Assembly: GCA_017993235.1 (NCBI GenBank)
Contig: JAGONC010000020.1
Location: 1-60,444, forward strand
Source of the DNA: Lentimicrobiaceae bacterium
GTDB lineage: Bacteria > Bacteroidota > Bacteroidia > Bacteroidales > JAGONC01
DNA length: 60,444 bases
Reading direction: 5' to 3'
Shown piece by piece: positions 9,104 through 17,471 of this stretch; the first letter of the stretch is position 1, and each line of letters opens with the position of its first letter. Under the pieces are notes generated by a model. That model saw only the letters and a program-made list of their open reading frames with translations, was not told where the DNA came from and did no database searches. The position numbers and the translations under genes were made by a program.

Positions 9104-10759
9104 ATGGAAGTTCCACAAGATCTTTTATCAGGATTGCAGCATGCACTACAGGCTCATCCGAAGGTATTTTTCAACCCGGAAAGAAGCGAAATGATACGTC
9201 ACGCTGTGAACAACAGGGAAGCAATGGTTTCTGAAAGCGGTGCACTGGCCGTATGGACTCCGCGCGAATCCACCGGGAGAAGCCCCAAGGATACCGTCAC
9301 CGTCAAACGTATCGAGAGTGAAAGAAACATAGACTGGTCATCGGCAAACAATATTGCCATCACGGCTGAAACCTTTGACATGCTATTTGAAGATGCGTTG
9401 GGTCTCATAGCAGGCAAACCGCAGATCTATGTGACCGACAGGGTCGTGGGTGCTGATGCTGCGTATGCATTGCCCGTACGTGTGGTCACTTCGCATGCTC
9501 TGCACGCACTTTTTTCTGATAATATGTTCAGACCGGTTCCTGGGGATATCCACAGGAGCATCTTCAAGAACAGGGGATTTCATCTGATCCAGATGCCCTA
9601 TGACAAGCTGGATGCAGCCAGGTACGAGGGAAGACTTCGCAAGATGCCCGATGGAAATACATCCACCATGGCGGTAGCCATGGATTTTGACCGCCGGCTC
9701 GGCGTCATCATCGGTTCGGCATATTGCGGAAGTTTGAAAAAAATGATCTTCACGGTCATGAATTATTACCTTCCCCTGGAAGGAATCCTTCCCCTGCACT
9801 GCTCAGCCAATGAAGGCAAACAGGGTGATTCCGCCCTGCTGCTGGGTCTCTCCGGTACAGGCAAAACATCCCTGTCGGCCGATCCTGAACGCGCTCTTCT
9901 CGGAGATGATGAACATGGATGGGACGATCACGGTATAGCCAATTTTGAAAATGGGTGCTATGCGAAAATGATCCATATCAACCCGGTAAAGGAAAAGGAT
10001 ATCTACGACGCCGTGATGCATAAAGATGATTACCTCAACCACGGAGCAATCATTGAAAATGCCATGATCTATCCCGATGGCCGGCTGGATTATTTTGATG
10101 ACCGTTTCACCCCGAACTCACGCGCTTCCTATCCCCTGAAGTATTTACGGAACACCAAGGAATCTTCAACCTCAGGACATCCCCAAACCATCCTTTTTCT
10201 TACAGCTGATGCGTACGGGGTACTGCCTCCCGTTGCCCGTCTCAACAAAGACCAGGCAATGCTCTGGTTCCTGATGGGCTATACCTCCAAACTGGCCGGT
10301 ACAGAAACAGGTGTCACCGAACCTCAGGCTACTTTTTCCCGCTTCTTTGGACAACCCTTCATGCCCCTCAATCCTGACAGGTATGCGGACATGCTGGGAG
10401 CCAAGATGGAGAAATTCAATACCCAGGTCTATCTCATCAATACGGGCTGGAGCGGCGGGCCCTATGGCGTCGGAAACCGGATCGATATCAACCTGACCCG
10501 GCGGATGGTGAATGCCGCTCTTTCCGGTGAACTTGAAAATGTTGATTACCAGCAGGATGTAAATTTTCATCTCCAGGTTCCGACAACATGCCCGGGAGTT
10601 CCCTCAACCATGCTGCTACCACGGAATACCTGGCAGGATAAGGACGCGTATGATCGGGCAGCTAAAAAGCTCGCCAGCCAGTTCTGTGACCACTTCGACA
10701 AAGCCTATGGCGGAAAGGACATTAAAGAGTCTGTGGTGAGGCAATGCCCCGGGAAATGA
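9104..10759 (+). CDS. pckA: Phosphoenolpyruvate carboxykinase (ATP)
   Basis: A 551-residue protein with the ATP-dependent PEPCK signatures. These are the substrate-binding RESTGRSPKD near residue 55, the Walker A-like kinase loop GLSGTGKTSLS at about 248-258, the metal-binding region LLGDDEHGWDD just after it, and the C-terminal TGWSGGPYGVGNRI. It interconverts oxaloacetate + ATP with PEP + CO2 + ADP. In fermentative Bacteroidota it often runs in the carboxylating direction to feed fumarate reduction; this is family knowledge, not visible here. Co-transcription with ppdK is likely. The 3' end runs into a long perfect inverted repeat. Confidence 0.97.
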   Translation: MEVPQDLLSGLQHALQAHPKVFFNPERSEMIRHAVNNREAMVSESGALAVWTPRESTGRSPKDTVTVKRIESERNIDWSSANNIAITAETFDMLFEDALGLIAGKPQIYVTDRVVGADAAYALPVRVVTSHALHALFSDNMFRPVPGDIHRSIFKNRGFHLIQMPYDKLDAARYEGRLRKMPDGNTSTMAVAMDFDRRLGVIIGSAYCGSLKKMIFTVMNYYLPLEGILPLHCSANEGKQGDSALLLGLSGTGKTSLSADPERALLGDDEHGWDDHGIANFENGCYAKMIHINPVKEKDIYDAVMHKDDYLNHGAIIENAMIYPDGRLDYFDDRFTPNSRASYPLKYLRNTKESSTSGHPQTILFLTADAYGVLPPVARLNKDQAMLWFLMGYTSKLAGTETGVTEPQATFSRFFGQPFMPLNPDRYADMLGAKMEKFNTQVYLINTGWSGGPYGVGNRIDINLTRRMVNAALSGELENVDYQQDVNFHLQVPTTCPGVPSTMLLPRNTWQDKDAYDRAAKKLASQFCDHFDKAYGGKDIKESVVRQCPGK

Positions 10760-10763
10760 AGAC

Positions 10764-10830
10764 AATTGTCGATTGTCAATTGTCAATTGTCAATTGTCGA
10801 TTAAAATTTGACAATTGACAATCGACAATT
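10764..10830. repeat. 23-bp perfect inverted repeat built from TTGTCAA words (pckA/rlmH junction)
   Basis: The arm at 10764-10786 is the exact reverse complement of 10808-10830, with 21 bases between them. Both arms are built from the 7-bp word ATTGTCA, also present twice in the loop. It lies between the convergent pckA and rlmH genes, so it can form a very stable hairpin in either transcript and may serve as a two-way terminator. There is no strong T-run after either arm. Confidence 0.75.
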
Positions 10831-10873
10831 TAAGATGACTGAATGGATTGATATTTTATTTTGATCTTTGATC

Positions 10874-11347
10874 TTATCCGTGATGATACTTCTCATTCCG
10901 CAGAATCGTCATCGCACGGTATACCTGCTCTGTGAAGATAAGCCTGACCATCTGATGAGTAAAGGTCATCCGGGAGAGGGAAAGCACATCATGGGCCCGC
11001 TCATACACGGACTGATCGAATCCAAAAGGTCCCCCTGAAACGAACACACAGTGCCTGATCCCTTTGTTCATCAGTTTTTGCAGGTAATTGGCAAACTCCC
11101 CCGAAGAATATCCGGCGCCCTTCTCATCGAGAAGGATAACATGATCATCGGGATTGAGATGGCGCAGTATCCATTTTGCCTCATTCAACTTAATTTCAGC
11201 GGGTGCTTCATTTTTCAGTGCCCTTGGCAGCTCAAGGATAAGGGTATCAAATGAGATGTAATGCCTGAGTCTCTTTTCATAAAGGCTTGTACCTTCATTC
11301 AGGTATGCCTCACCCATTTTCCCAACCGTTATAAATGTAATTTTCAT
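10874..11347 (-). CDS. rlmH: 23S rRNA (pseudouridine1915-N3)-methyltransferase RlmH
   Basis: A 157-residue SPOUT-class methyltransferase, the normal size. The trefoil-knot SAM site is visible as VFVSGGPFGFD (about 101-111), followed by the conserved LSLSRMTFTHQMVRLIFTEQ and the terminal IxxxxKYHHG. RlmH methylates pseudouridine 1915 of 23S rRNA on the assembled 70S ribosome. It is a single gene, convergent with pckA and divergent from the DUF4783 gene. Confidence 0.95.
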   Translation of the reverse strand: MKITFITVGKMGEAYLNEGTSLYEKRLRHYISFDTLILELPRALKNEAPAEIKLNEAKWILRHLNPDDHVILLDEKGAGYSSGEFANYLQKLMNKGIRHCVFVSGGPFGFDQSVYERAHDVLSLSRMTFTHQMVRLIFTEQVYRAMTILRNEKYHHG

Positions 11348-11390
11348 CGATGAATACTTCAGATTGCAGTAAAAATTTCTCTTTTACGTG

Positions 11391-11398
11391 TAAATTTG
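11391..11398 (+). promoter_or_regulatory. Candidate -7 element (TAAATTTG)
   Basis: A consensus TAnnTTTG about 75 bases upstream of the DUF4783 gene start at 11474. A promoter here would drive DUF4783, nadC and the gpsA-like gene together. No -33 box was recognised. Confidence 0.4.
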
Positions 11399-11473
11399 TG
11401 GTTCAAACGGATAATAAGCGCCTTTGGTTTAAAATTTGTGGCTTTTCCGGATTCATTAAATTTCAGCCATGTC

Positions 11474-11866
11474 ATGAAAATCTATTCAATATTACTCATT
11501 ATTTTCCTGTTTGGTATCACTTTACACTCACAACAGCCATCGGAGCCTACTGAACAGGTAGCTCAGGCTGTCAGGCTGGGAAATGCGGATCTTCTTTCCA
11601 CATTTTTCGGACCCTCCGTTGATATCACCCTTATTCAGACGGAAGGGACCTACAGCAAAACCCAGGCAATGCTGATCATGAAGGATTTTTTCACCCGGTA
11701 TCCGCCTGACGGTTTTGAAATCAAACATCAGGGATCATCCGACAACGGCTCACAGTACCTGATTGGAAATTATTCGTCCTCAAACATAACCTACCGCACC
11801 TATATCCTGTTAAAAAAAGTGGCTGATGCTTTCATCATACAGCAAATTCAGTTCGAAGAGGAATAA
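11474..11866 (+). CDS. Exported DUF4783-like protein
   Basis: A 130-residue protein starting with a signal peptide (MKIYSILLIIFLFGITLHSQ). The remaining ~110 residues have an NTF2-like pattern (VAQAVRLGNADLLSTFF, TYSKTQAMLIMKDFF, a YLIGNY strand and a final YRTYILLKK strand). This matches the small periplasmic DUF4783 family of Bacteroidota, for which no function is known. The ATG at 11474 starts the signal peptide exactly; the open frame continues further upstream without a signal-like sequence. nadC follows 11 bases later, an arrangement suggesting co-transcription. Confidence 0.75.
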   Translation: MKIYSILLIIFLFGITLHSQQPSEPTEQVAQAVRLGNADLLSTFFGPSVDITLIQTEGTYSKTQAMLIMKDFFTRYPPDGFEIKHQGSSDNGSQYLIGNYSSSNITYRTYILLKKVADAFIIQQIQFEEE

Positions 11867-11877
11867 AGGGAATATTT

Positions 11878-12717
11878 ATGGATATAGATCAAATCATTCA
11901 GCTGGCGCTGCAGGAGGATATCGGTCCCGGGGATTACACCAGCATGGCAACCATTCCGGGAGATGCTGACCGTAAGGTTCATCTGTTAGTCAAAGAAGCA
12001 GGGATTCTGGCCGGCCTTCAGGTTGCCCTGAAGGTATTTGCCCGGGTAGATCCCGGGATCCGCGTGCATATTTTTCTGAATGATGGCACACGGGTGAAGA
12101 AGGGTGATGTTGCCTTCGTTGCAGAGGGCAACGCCATTTCGATGCTGACATCCGAAAGGGTGGTTCTTAATTTCATGCAGCGGTTGAGCGGGATAGCCAC
12201 GTACACACGCCAGATGGTCGACCGGATCGGTGATCTCCCTGCACGGATCATGGATACACGGAAAACAACTCCCCTGCTCCGCGAACTTGAGAAATACGCG
12301 GTGCGTGTCGGCGGCGGACTTAATCACCGCTTTGGGCTGTACGATATGATCCTGATCAAGGATAACCACGTAGATTTTTCCGGAGGCATCGGCAAAGCAA
12401 TCACACTGGCCCGAAAATACCTTGATACGCATAAGCTGGATCTGAAAATGGAAATTGAAGTGAGGAACCATGATGAGCTCGATGAAGTACTGAAAATGGG
12501 AGGTGTGGATCGAATCATGCTGGATAATTTCAATACTGCTGACCTGAAAAGGGCTGTTGAAAAGATTGACATGCGTTATGAAACAGAGGCTTCCGGAGGT
12601 ATAACCCTGGACACGGTACGTGACTATGCTGAAACAGGAGTGGACTTTATCTCGGTCGGGGCTCTCACTCACCATATCCGAAGCCTTGATATGAGCCTAA
12701 AAGCGATCAGGGCCTGA
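11878..12717 (+). CDS. nadC: Carboxylating nicotinate-nucleotide diphosphorylase
   Basis: A 279-residue quinolinate phosphoribosyltransferase of standard length. Visible motifs are the N-terminal EDIGPGDYTS, the PRPP/quinolinate-binding segment MDTRKTTPLLRELEKYAVRVGGG, the HRFGLYDMILIKDNH region, and the C-terminal TIM-barrel loop EASGGI. It converts quinolinate and PRPP to nicotinate mononucleotide, CO2 and PPi in de novo NAD synthesis. nadA and nadB are not in the window, but the NAD synthetase gene nadE is at 41830-43488. Confidence 0.96.
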   Translation: MDIDQIIQLALQEDIGPGDYTSMATIPGDADRKVHLLVKEAGILAGLQVALKVFARVDPGIRVHIFLNDGTRVKKGDVAFVAEGNAISMLTSERVVLNFMQRLSGIATYTRQMVDRIGDLPARIMDTRKTTPLLRELEKYAVRVGGGLNHRFGLYDMILIKDNHVDFSGGIGKAITLARKYLDTHKLDLKMEIEVRNHDELDEVLKMGGVDRIMLDNFNTADLKRAVEKIDMRYETEASGGITLDTVRDYAETGVDFISVGALTHHIRSLDMSLKAIRA

Positions 12718-12737
12718 TCCCTTAAACCCATCTCTCT

Positions 12738-13745
12738 ATGCCCGCCTCCACAACAAAAACGATCGTCATCCTGGGTGCAGGTTCCATCGGGACTGCCCTG
12801 GGACACATCCTGGCCGAAAAAGAAACCCTGAAGGTTATCCTGCTGACCATCGAACCGGAAGTGGCTGAATCGATCAACGACCTGAATACCAATCAGAAGT
12901 ACTTTCCCAACATCCGCCTGAGCAAAAAGCTGAAGGCAACCCTTGGAGAATACGTCATCCGTGATGCGGATATCCTTTTTCTGGCCATTCCGTCGGTTGC
13001 CATTATGGATTATATGCAGCAAAATCGTAAGTATTTGAATGATAATACTATAATTGTTAATCTAGCTAAAGGATTTGCAAACAATAACCAGGTGATCGCT
13101 GAAAACCTCGTGGAACTGCTGCCTAACCGGATCTGTTCCATGAAAGGGCCGGCATTTGCCCGGGATATGATCGGAGGTTCACCTACCGGGTTTACCCTGG
13201 CCAGCAAGCAGCCAGAGCTGTGGCCGATCTTCGGGGAACTCTTCGCCGGAACCCCTATATATCTTGATTATACAGACGACGTGAATGGTGTGGAGATCCT
13301 GAGCATATTGAAAAATATCTATGCCATCGTGCTTGGGATCGTGGATGCCCATTACAACTCAGCTAACCTGAGGTTTTTGCTGCTGACGAGGGCATTTAAT
13401 GAGATGCGACACGTACTGCTGTATTTCGGAGGACATCAGGAAACCATTTTCAGGTATTGCGGTTATGGTGATTTCAGCCTGACCGCCCTGAATGATTTGA
13501 GCCGTAACCGAACCCTTGGCCTGCTCATCGGCAAGGGATTCTTCACGGAGGATATCTCCAGCCGGGTTGTACTGGAAGGACGTATGGCAGTGAATATTTT
13601 TTATGAAAAATTGCTGCGGGAAGGCGTCAGCGACGAAAAAGTGCCTCTTATGAAGCAGCTGTACCGGGTACTGAACCATAATTATCCTGTCCAGGAAATG
13701 ATCCGGTCGTTGCTGAGGAAAGAATTCAGTGATTCAGATGATTAA
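12738..13745 (+). CDS. NAD(P)H-dependent glycerol-3-phosphate dehydrogenase (GpsA-like)
   Basis: A 335-residue protein with an N-terminal Rossmann motif (VILGAGSIGTALGHIL), the NLAKGF and KGPAFARD motifs matching GpsA KG and GPSFA, and a catalytic-lysine region ILKNIYAIVLGI. The C-terminal helices (FRYCGYGDFSLTALND and SRNRTLGLLIGKG) resemble the GpsA substrate domain. The expected reaction is dihydroxyacetone phosphate to sn-glycerol-3-phosphate for phospholipids; plsY at 39700 would use the product. Several positions differ from textbook GpsA (SMKGPAFA for SGPSFA), so a diverged paralogue is possible. Its stop codon overlaps that of the convergent flippase gene. Confidence 0.75.
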   Translation: MPASTTKTIVILGAGSIGTALGHILAEKETLKVILLTIEPEVAESINDLNTNQKYFPNIRLSKKLKATLGEYVIRDADILFLAIPSVAIMDYMQQNRKYLNDNTIIVNLAKGFANNNQVIAENLVELLPNRICSMKGPAFARDMIGGSPTGFTLASKQPELWPIFGELFAGTPIYLDYTDDVNGVEILSILKNIYAIVLGIVDAHYNSANLRFLLLTRAFNEMRHVLLYFGGHQETIFRYCGYGDFSLTALNDLSRNRTLGLLIGKGFFTEDISSRVVLEGRMAVNIFYEKLLREGVSDEKVPLMKQLYRVLNHNYPVQEMIRSLLRKEFSDSDD

Positions 13746-15235
13746 AACGGGAGGGTTACCCCGGTAATTTTTTTCACGTAGTGAACCACCCACTGGTTGA
13801 TATCTTCCGAAATCCGGGTCAAAAGGATCGGGAGTATAAAAACAATGCTGATCAACGCACTCCTGACCAGGATATCAACGTACAGGTTGGAGAGAAAGGG
13901 AATGAACCAGCTGACGAGAAAGGCTGCTCCTCCAAATAAAATGACCAGCAGAAATTTATGATCATAAGGCATCATTCCGAACCTTCGTTTTACAAAAAAG
14001 ATGATGGCCAGGTTCACGATCACCTTGGTGAGCAGGAAGGATAATGCAGCTCCGGTTATTCCCAGGAGCGGAATGAATACCAGGTTGAACAGGATGACCA
14101 GGATGACCATCAGCAGCAAATAATAGGTGCCGTATTTATAATACCTGGAGTTGGAGACGATAACGTGACTGACACCGATCGCCATATCTGCAAGATAACC
14201 GGTTCCGACCAGCAGGATGATCCATTTACCGGAAAGGAATTCAGCAGGAAGAATACGGTAGATATTATCCATGTTCCCCAGAATGCCCATAAACAGGAGA
14301 AGGCCAATGATCAGCTGGTTGAGACAGCTTTTGTACAGAAGGTTGTTCAGGGCTGTGATGTCATTGTTCTTCCAGGCATCTGCGACAAAAGTGGAAGAGA
14401 TCTTGGTCAGCGAACGGGAAGGCATCGTGATGAGGGTTCCGAAAAAATAGGTGGTGGTGTAGATGCCCGTTGCACTTAGCCCCAGTATCCGGTCGATCAT
14501 GATCCTGTCGATATTCAGCGTGAAAACTCCGGTGGCCCCTGCTATGATCCCAAACAGGCTTACTCCTGCCATTCCGGAAATCAGTTCCCGGGATAAAAAA
14601 CCGGTTTCGGGCTTCAGGTTAAATTCCCGGGCTGCGATGAGGTAGAACAGGATGATCAGCATGGGAACTCCAAAGCAGAGAATGTAAAGGTTCACAAACC
14701 GGTGAAAGCTGACCAGGGCATAGATAAAAAGGACCGTGATGACCAGGATGAACAATCGTTGCACGAATTCTTTCAGGATGATGCCGATGACCGCATTGTA
14801 GAGTACTTTGTAATAGTGATCCAGCGCATTGAAAAATGCGGTAAAGAACGTGAGGGGAATGATATAATCGATGTAATCCACAAAGAGTGATGATTTGGCC
14901 GTGCTGCTTTCGATCAGCACTCCCCTTACGGCAAAATAAAGGGCAAGGGAGATCAGAAACCCGACGGTGGTGATCGCAATTAAGAGAAAAACAAATCCGT
15001 GGTGATGTTTATCCTTATCGCGGAAGTAGGTGAAATAGCGTGTGGTAGCATTGATAAAGCCCAGGGAGGAGATCTGGGCAAAGATCATGGCATACGACAG
15101 CAGCAGTCCGAGCAGTCCGATCTGCACCGTGGTAAGGTATCTGGGAAAAAGAACGGCGGTGGTGATAAAACCAAGGATCACACCCAGGTACGTGAATACG
15201 GTACCGATGATCGATTGTTTACGGATGATACCCAT
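13742..15235 (-). CDS. Polysaccharide flippase family membrane protein (Wzx-like)
   Basis: A 497-residue protein with about 12-14 hydrophobic segments and the start MGIIRKQSIIGTVFTYLGV typical of Bacteroidota oligosaccharide flippases. It contains the INATTRYF segment after TM2 and a central DRIMIDRILG motif. It probably moves lipid-linked oligosaccharides across the inner membrane. The ATG at 15235 begins the first helix; an upstream in-frame extension of 31 residues looks non-coding. It heads a minus-strand block with glycosyltransferases, interrupted by a gene remnant. Its TAA stop and the TAA of the convergent gpsA-like gene share the palindrome TTAA (13742-13745). Confidence 0.85.
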   Translation of the reverse strand: MGIIRKQSIIGTVFTYLGVILGFITTAVLFPRYLTTVQIGLLGLLLSYAMIFAQISSLGFINATTRYFTYFRDKDKHHHGFVFLLIAITTVGFLISLALYFAVRGVLIESSTAKSSLFVDYIDYIIPLTFFTAFFNALDHYYKVLYNAVIGIILKEFVQRLFILVITVLFIYALVSFHRFVNLYILCFGVPMLIILFYLIAAREFNLKPETGFLSRELISGMAGVSLFGIIAGATGVFTLNIDRIMIDRILGLSATGIYTTTYFFGTLITMPSRSLTKISSTFVADAWKNNDITALNNLLYKSCLNQLIIGLLLFMGILGNMDNIYRILPAEFLSGKWIILLVGTGYLADMAIGVSHVIVSNSRYYKYGTYYLLLMVILVILFNLVFIPLLGITGAALSFLLTKVIVNLAIIFFVKRRFGMMPYDHKFLLVILFGGAAFLVSWFIPFLSNLYVDILVRSALISIVFILPILLTRISEDINQWVVHYVKKITGVTLPF

Positions 15236-15271
15236 GCACCAAAGGTATGACAAAATTAAATGAGGCATCTT

Positions 15272-15656
15272 CATAAAATAAGTACAGGATTTATCGAAGT
15301 GGATACAAGTGGCGGCACCGATTACCATTATTTGGGGACAAGCCAGCTTTTATCAGTACCCTATGCACTATAGGCAGATAAGGTTGCATCAGTAAGTGAT
15401 ACTGACATCCAGCTCATTCATTGAGACCGATAATGAGCAAGTGGGTATTGGAACAACCATGGTGGATAGTGCTGTCTTATTGCATGTGGCTGGCATCATC
15501 AGGACTGACTCAGCCATTAAGATCAGTGATGCGACGGGTAAGAGTGATACTACCAATCAGATTACAGCATTCGATTTCAATAATGACAAATTAAAGTACC
15601 GGACCCTTATTCACCTGGGAGGGATAAAGAGAAATCATGAGCTGAATTTCTGTTAG
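15272..15656 (+). pseudogene. Remnant of a Bacteroidota surface/tail-fibre-like protein gene
   Basis: Reading the plus strand from about 15272, one frame gives ISTGFIEVDTSGGTDYHYLG, then TSQLLSVPYAL, then a stop codon. TSQLLSVPYALYA is a hallmark of large Bacteroidota exported proteins with collagen-like or tail-fibre repeats. After a frame change, 15396-15656 reads IETDNEQVGIGTTMVDSAVL and IIRTDSAIKISDATGKSD, typical of the C-terminal repeat region of such proteins. Stop codons, at least one frameshift and large deletions show decay. The 15236-15652 gap in the polysaccharide block holds only this remnant. Confidence 0.7.
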
Positions 15657-16735
15657 CCCTGCATTTTGCCTTCAATCAGTTCAGCCAGAGCCTTTTCTCT
15701 GTTACCTAATGGGAAATGATGCATGATCCTGAGTCTGGCTGAATGACCAATGGTCCTTTTCATTTCAGGATCCAAAATCAATAAAGAGCCGATAGTACTT
15801 CGGATAAGTTCTCTGTCCCGCCTGGGAATTATGATCCCATCGTCATTAATAATGAAAGGTAGTGCGCCTACATTAGATCCTATCGGAATACATTCACAAA
15901 GCATGGCCTCACAAACCGCATTGGGGAATCCTTCAGAAATGGACAACTGCAGATAAAATTCAGCACCGGAAAATCTCTTTCTGATCTTCTCTGAAGACAG
16001 AAAAGGTTGTATTTCTAAATTCGGGGGCAATGTCGGTAACCTGTTCCTCAATGACTCGGAAATCCCTATAATGGTAAAGTCAGATTGCGGAAACTCCCTT
16101 GCCAGAAAGTAAACCAGATCGATTCCTTTTAATATGTACCTTGTTTCACTGGAGATAGGGCCCACCGTTATGAATGAGCTTCTAACCCGATTAACGGTGG
16201 GATCGGGCTTCCAGTAGTCAGTATCGAATCCATTAAAAATTACTGTATAGGGTGTGGTGAGCCGGGGAAAAAAGTAACGAAATCCCTGTTTGGGATAAAT
16301 CGCTTTCTCATAATAGGAATAATCCTGCACAACAAGTGAATGATCTACAGGGATCAATCTTGTGCACAATTGATAAGACCATTTAATACAGGTTTTTAAC
16401 AAGGGTTTTCGTAGGCTGCCATACTTCAGATCGGGGAATGAAACACAGTCGGTGCCGCCTAGAATGATATAAACAGGCCGTCCGGTTAACTTCCCAATGA
16501 TGGAAGGAAACAAGGACCAATAACCTCCGAACATGACCAAAATTGCTTTTGAGCACCGAATGTGCCAGATCAATCCAACCGCTTGCCGTATAAAAAGAAA
16601 TGGTGTATTGATCTTGGAAGACCAGCTGTAGAGAAAAGGGACAACCAGGTAATTATTCCGTAGAATGGTGATGTCACGCTGTACAAATGTGGAGGGATTC
16701 GGTGAAATGTAGATTATTTTACCCTTCTTCTTCAT
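15653..16735 (-). CDS. Family 4-type glycosyltransferase
   Basis: A 360-residue GT-B glycosyltransferase. The C-terminal donor-binding half is clear: VGPISSETRYILKGIDLVY starts the second Rossmann fold, and SEGFPNAVCEAMLCECIP carries the E-x7-E motif of retaining GT1/GT4 enzymes. The N-terminal half (VMFGGYWSLFP and ILGGTD) resembles enzymes acting on lipid-linked intermediates. No signal peptide; cytoplasmic or membrane-associated. The sugar donor cannot be told. Its AT-rich codon use is somewhat unlike the neighbouring glycosyltransferase at 17468, which suggests a separate origin within the cluster. Confidence 0.85.
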   Translation of the reverse strand: MKKKGKIIYISPNPSTFVQRDITILRNNYLVVPFLYSWSSKINTPFLFIRQAVGLIWHIRCSKAILVMFGGYWSLFPSIIGKLTGRPVYIILGGTDCVSFPDLKYGSLRKPLLKTCIKWSYQLCTRLIPVDHSLVVQDYSYYEKAIYPKQGFRYFFPRLTTPYTVIFNGFDTDYWKPDPTVNRVRSSFITVGPISSETRYILKGIDLVYFLAREFPQSDFTIIGISESLRNRLPTLPPNLEIQPFLSSEKIRKRFSGAEFYLQLSISEGFPNAVCEAMLCECIPIGSNVGALPFIINDDGIIIPRRDRELIRSTIGSLLILDPEMKRTIGHSARLRIMHHFPLGNREKALAELIEGKMQG

Positions 16736-16742
16736 AAAAATA

Positions 16743-17471
16743 TTACAGAATGGATAACCTATGCCTGATTCTTAAAAGAAGTTTTCGCCAGATCACTATA
16801 GTCCTTGAATAAGGAATCAGGCTCGATAAACCCTTCCTGACGCTAAAGATGATCTCGACATAATCATTCTCTCTATCGAATAGGGAATAAGAAAAATATC
16901 TTTTTAATAAAAGGTCGTTCAGGTAAGCATTTCGAGTAATTGTGTCTGCATGAACCTCCTGATCAATGACTTGCAGTTTACCTGGGTCATGCTTTCGCAG
17001 ATACTCAATCATCTGAGGATGCGGTATATTAATATAAATGATCGAATCCTGATGCATATGTTTTCTGAGTGTACCAAACAGTTGTTGATGTTGTTCGATT
17101 GGTATATGTTCCAACACATCAGGCAGTACGATAAAATCAAAATTGTCAGGATAAATAAAGCTTTGCATATCACTTACCATAAATTCTATCCGGGATGCAT
17201 TCCCAAATCGTTTCCTGGCAGATGCAATGCTTTTTTCGCTAATATCAACAGCTACCACCTTACCATGTTTAACGTACCGATGAATAAGCCTAGTGAGGGT
17301 ACCGATTCCACAACCCACCTCCAAAACATGATGATGTCTTTTAAGACCGGCTTTTTTCAACCTGGAAAAAAGATAGTAATGCCTCAGATTAGTACCGGTC
17401 TTTTGCTGGATCTGAGCATAATCATCATAAAAACCGGCAATTGTCTCCGATGAGATTGGTTCGCGATTCAT
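16743..17471 (-). CDS. Class I SAM-dependent methyltransferase
   Basis: A 242-residue protein with motif I VLEVGCGIGTLT (about 45-56), an acidic end of strand 2 (VVAVDISEKSI), and post-motif FIVLPDVLEHIP, the usual small-molecule methyltransferase core. Position between two glycosyltransferase genes suggests it methylates a sugar or lipid intermediate of a surface polysaccharide; that is inference. Its ATG overlaps the stop of the upstream glycosyltransferase by four bases (17468-17471), so translation is probably coupled. The downstream glycosyltransferase starts seven bases after its stop. Confidence 0.85.
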   Translation of the reverse strand: MNREPISSETIAGFYDDYAQIQQKTGTNLRHYYLFSRLKKAGLKRHHHVLEVGCGIGTLTRLIHRYVKHGKVVAVDISEKSIASARKRFGNASRIEFMVSDMQSFIYPDNFDFIVLPDVLEHIPIEQHQQLFGTLRKHMHQDSIIYINIPHPQMIEYLRKHDPGKLQVIDQEVHADTITRNAYLNDLLLKRYFSYSLFDRENDYVEIIFSVRKGLSSLIPYSRTIVIWRKLLLRIRHRLSIL

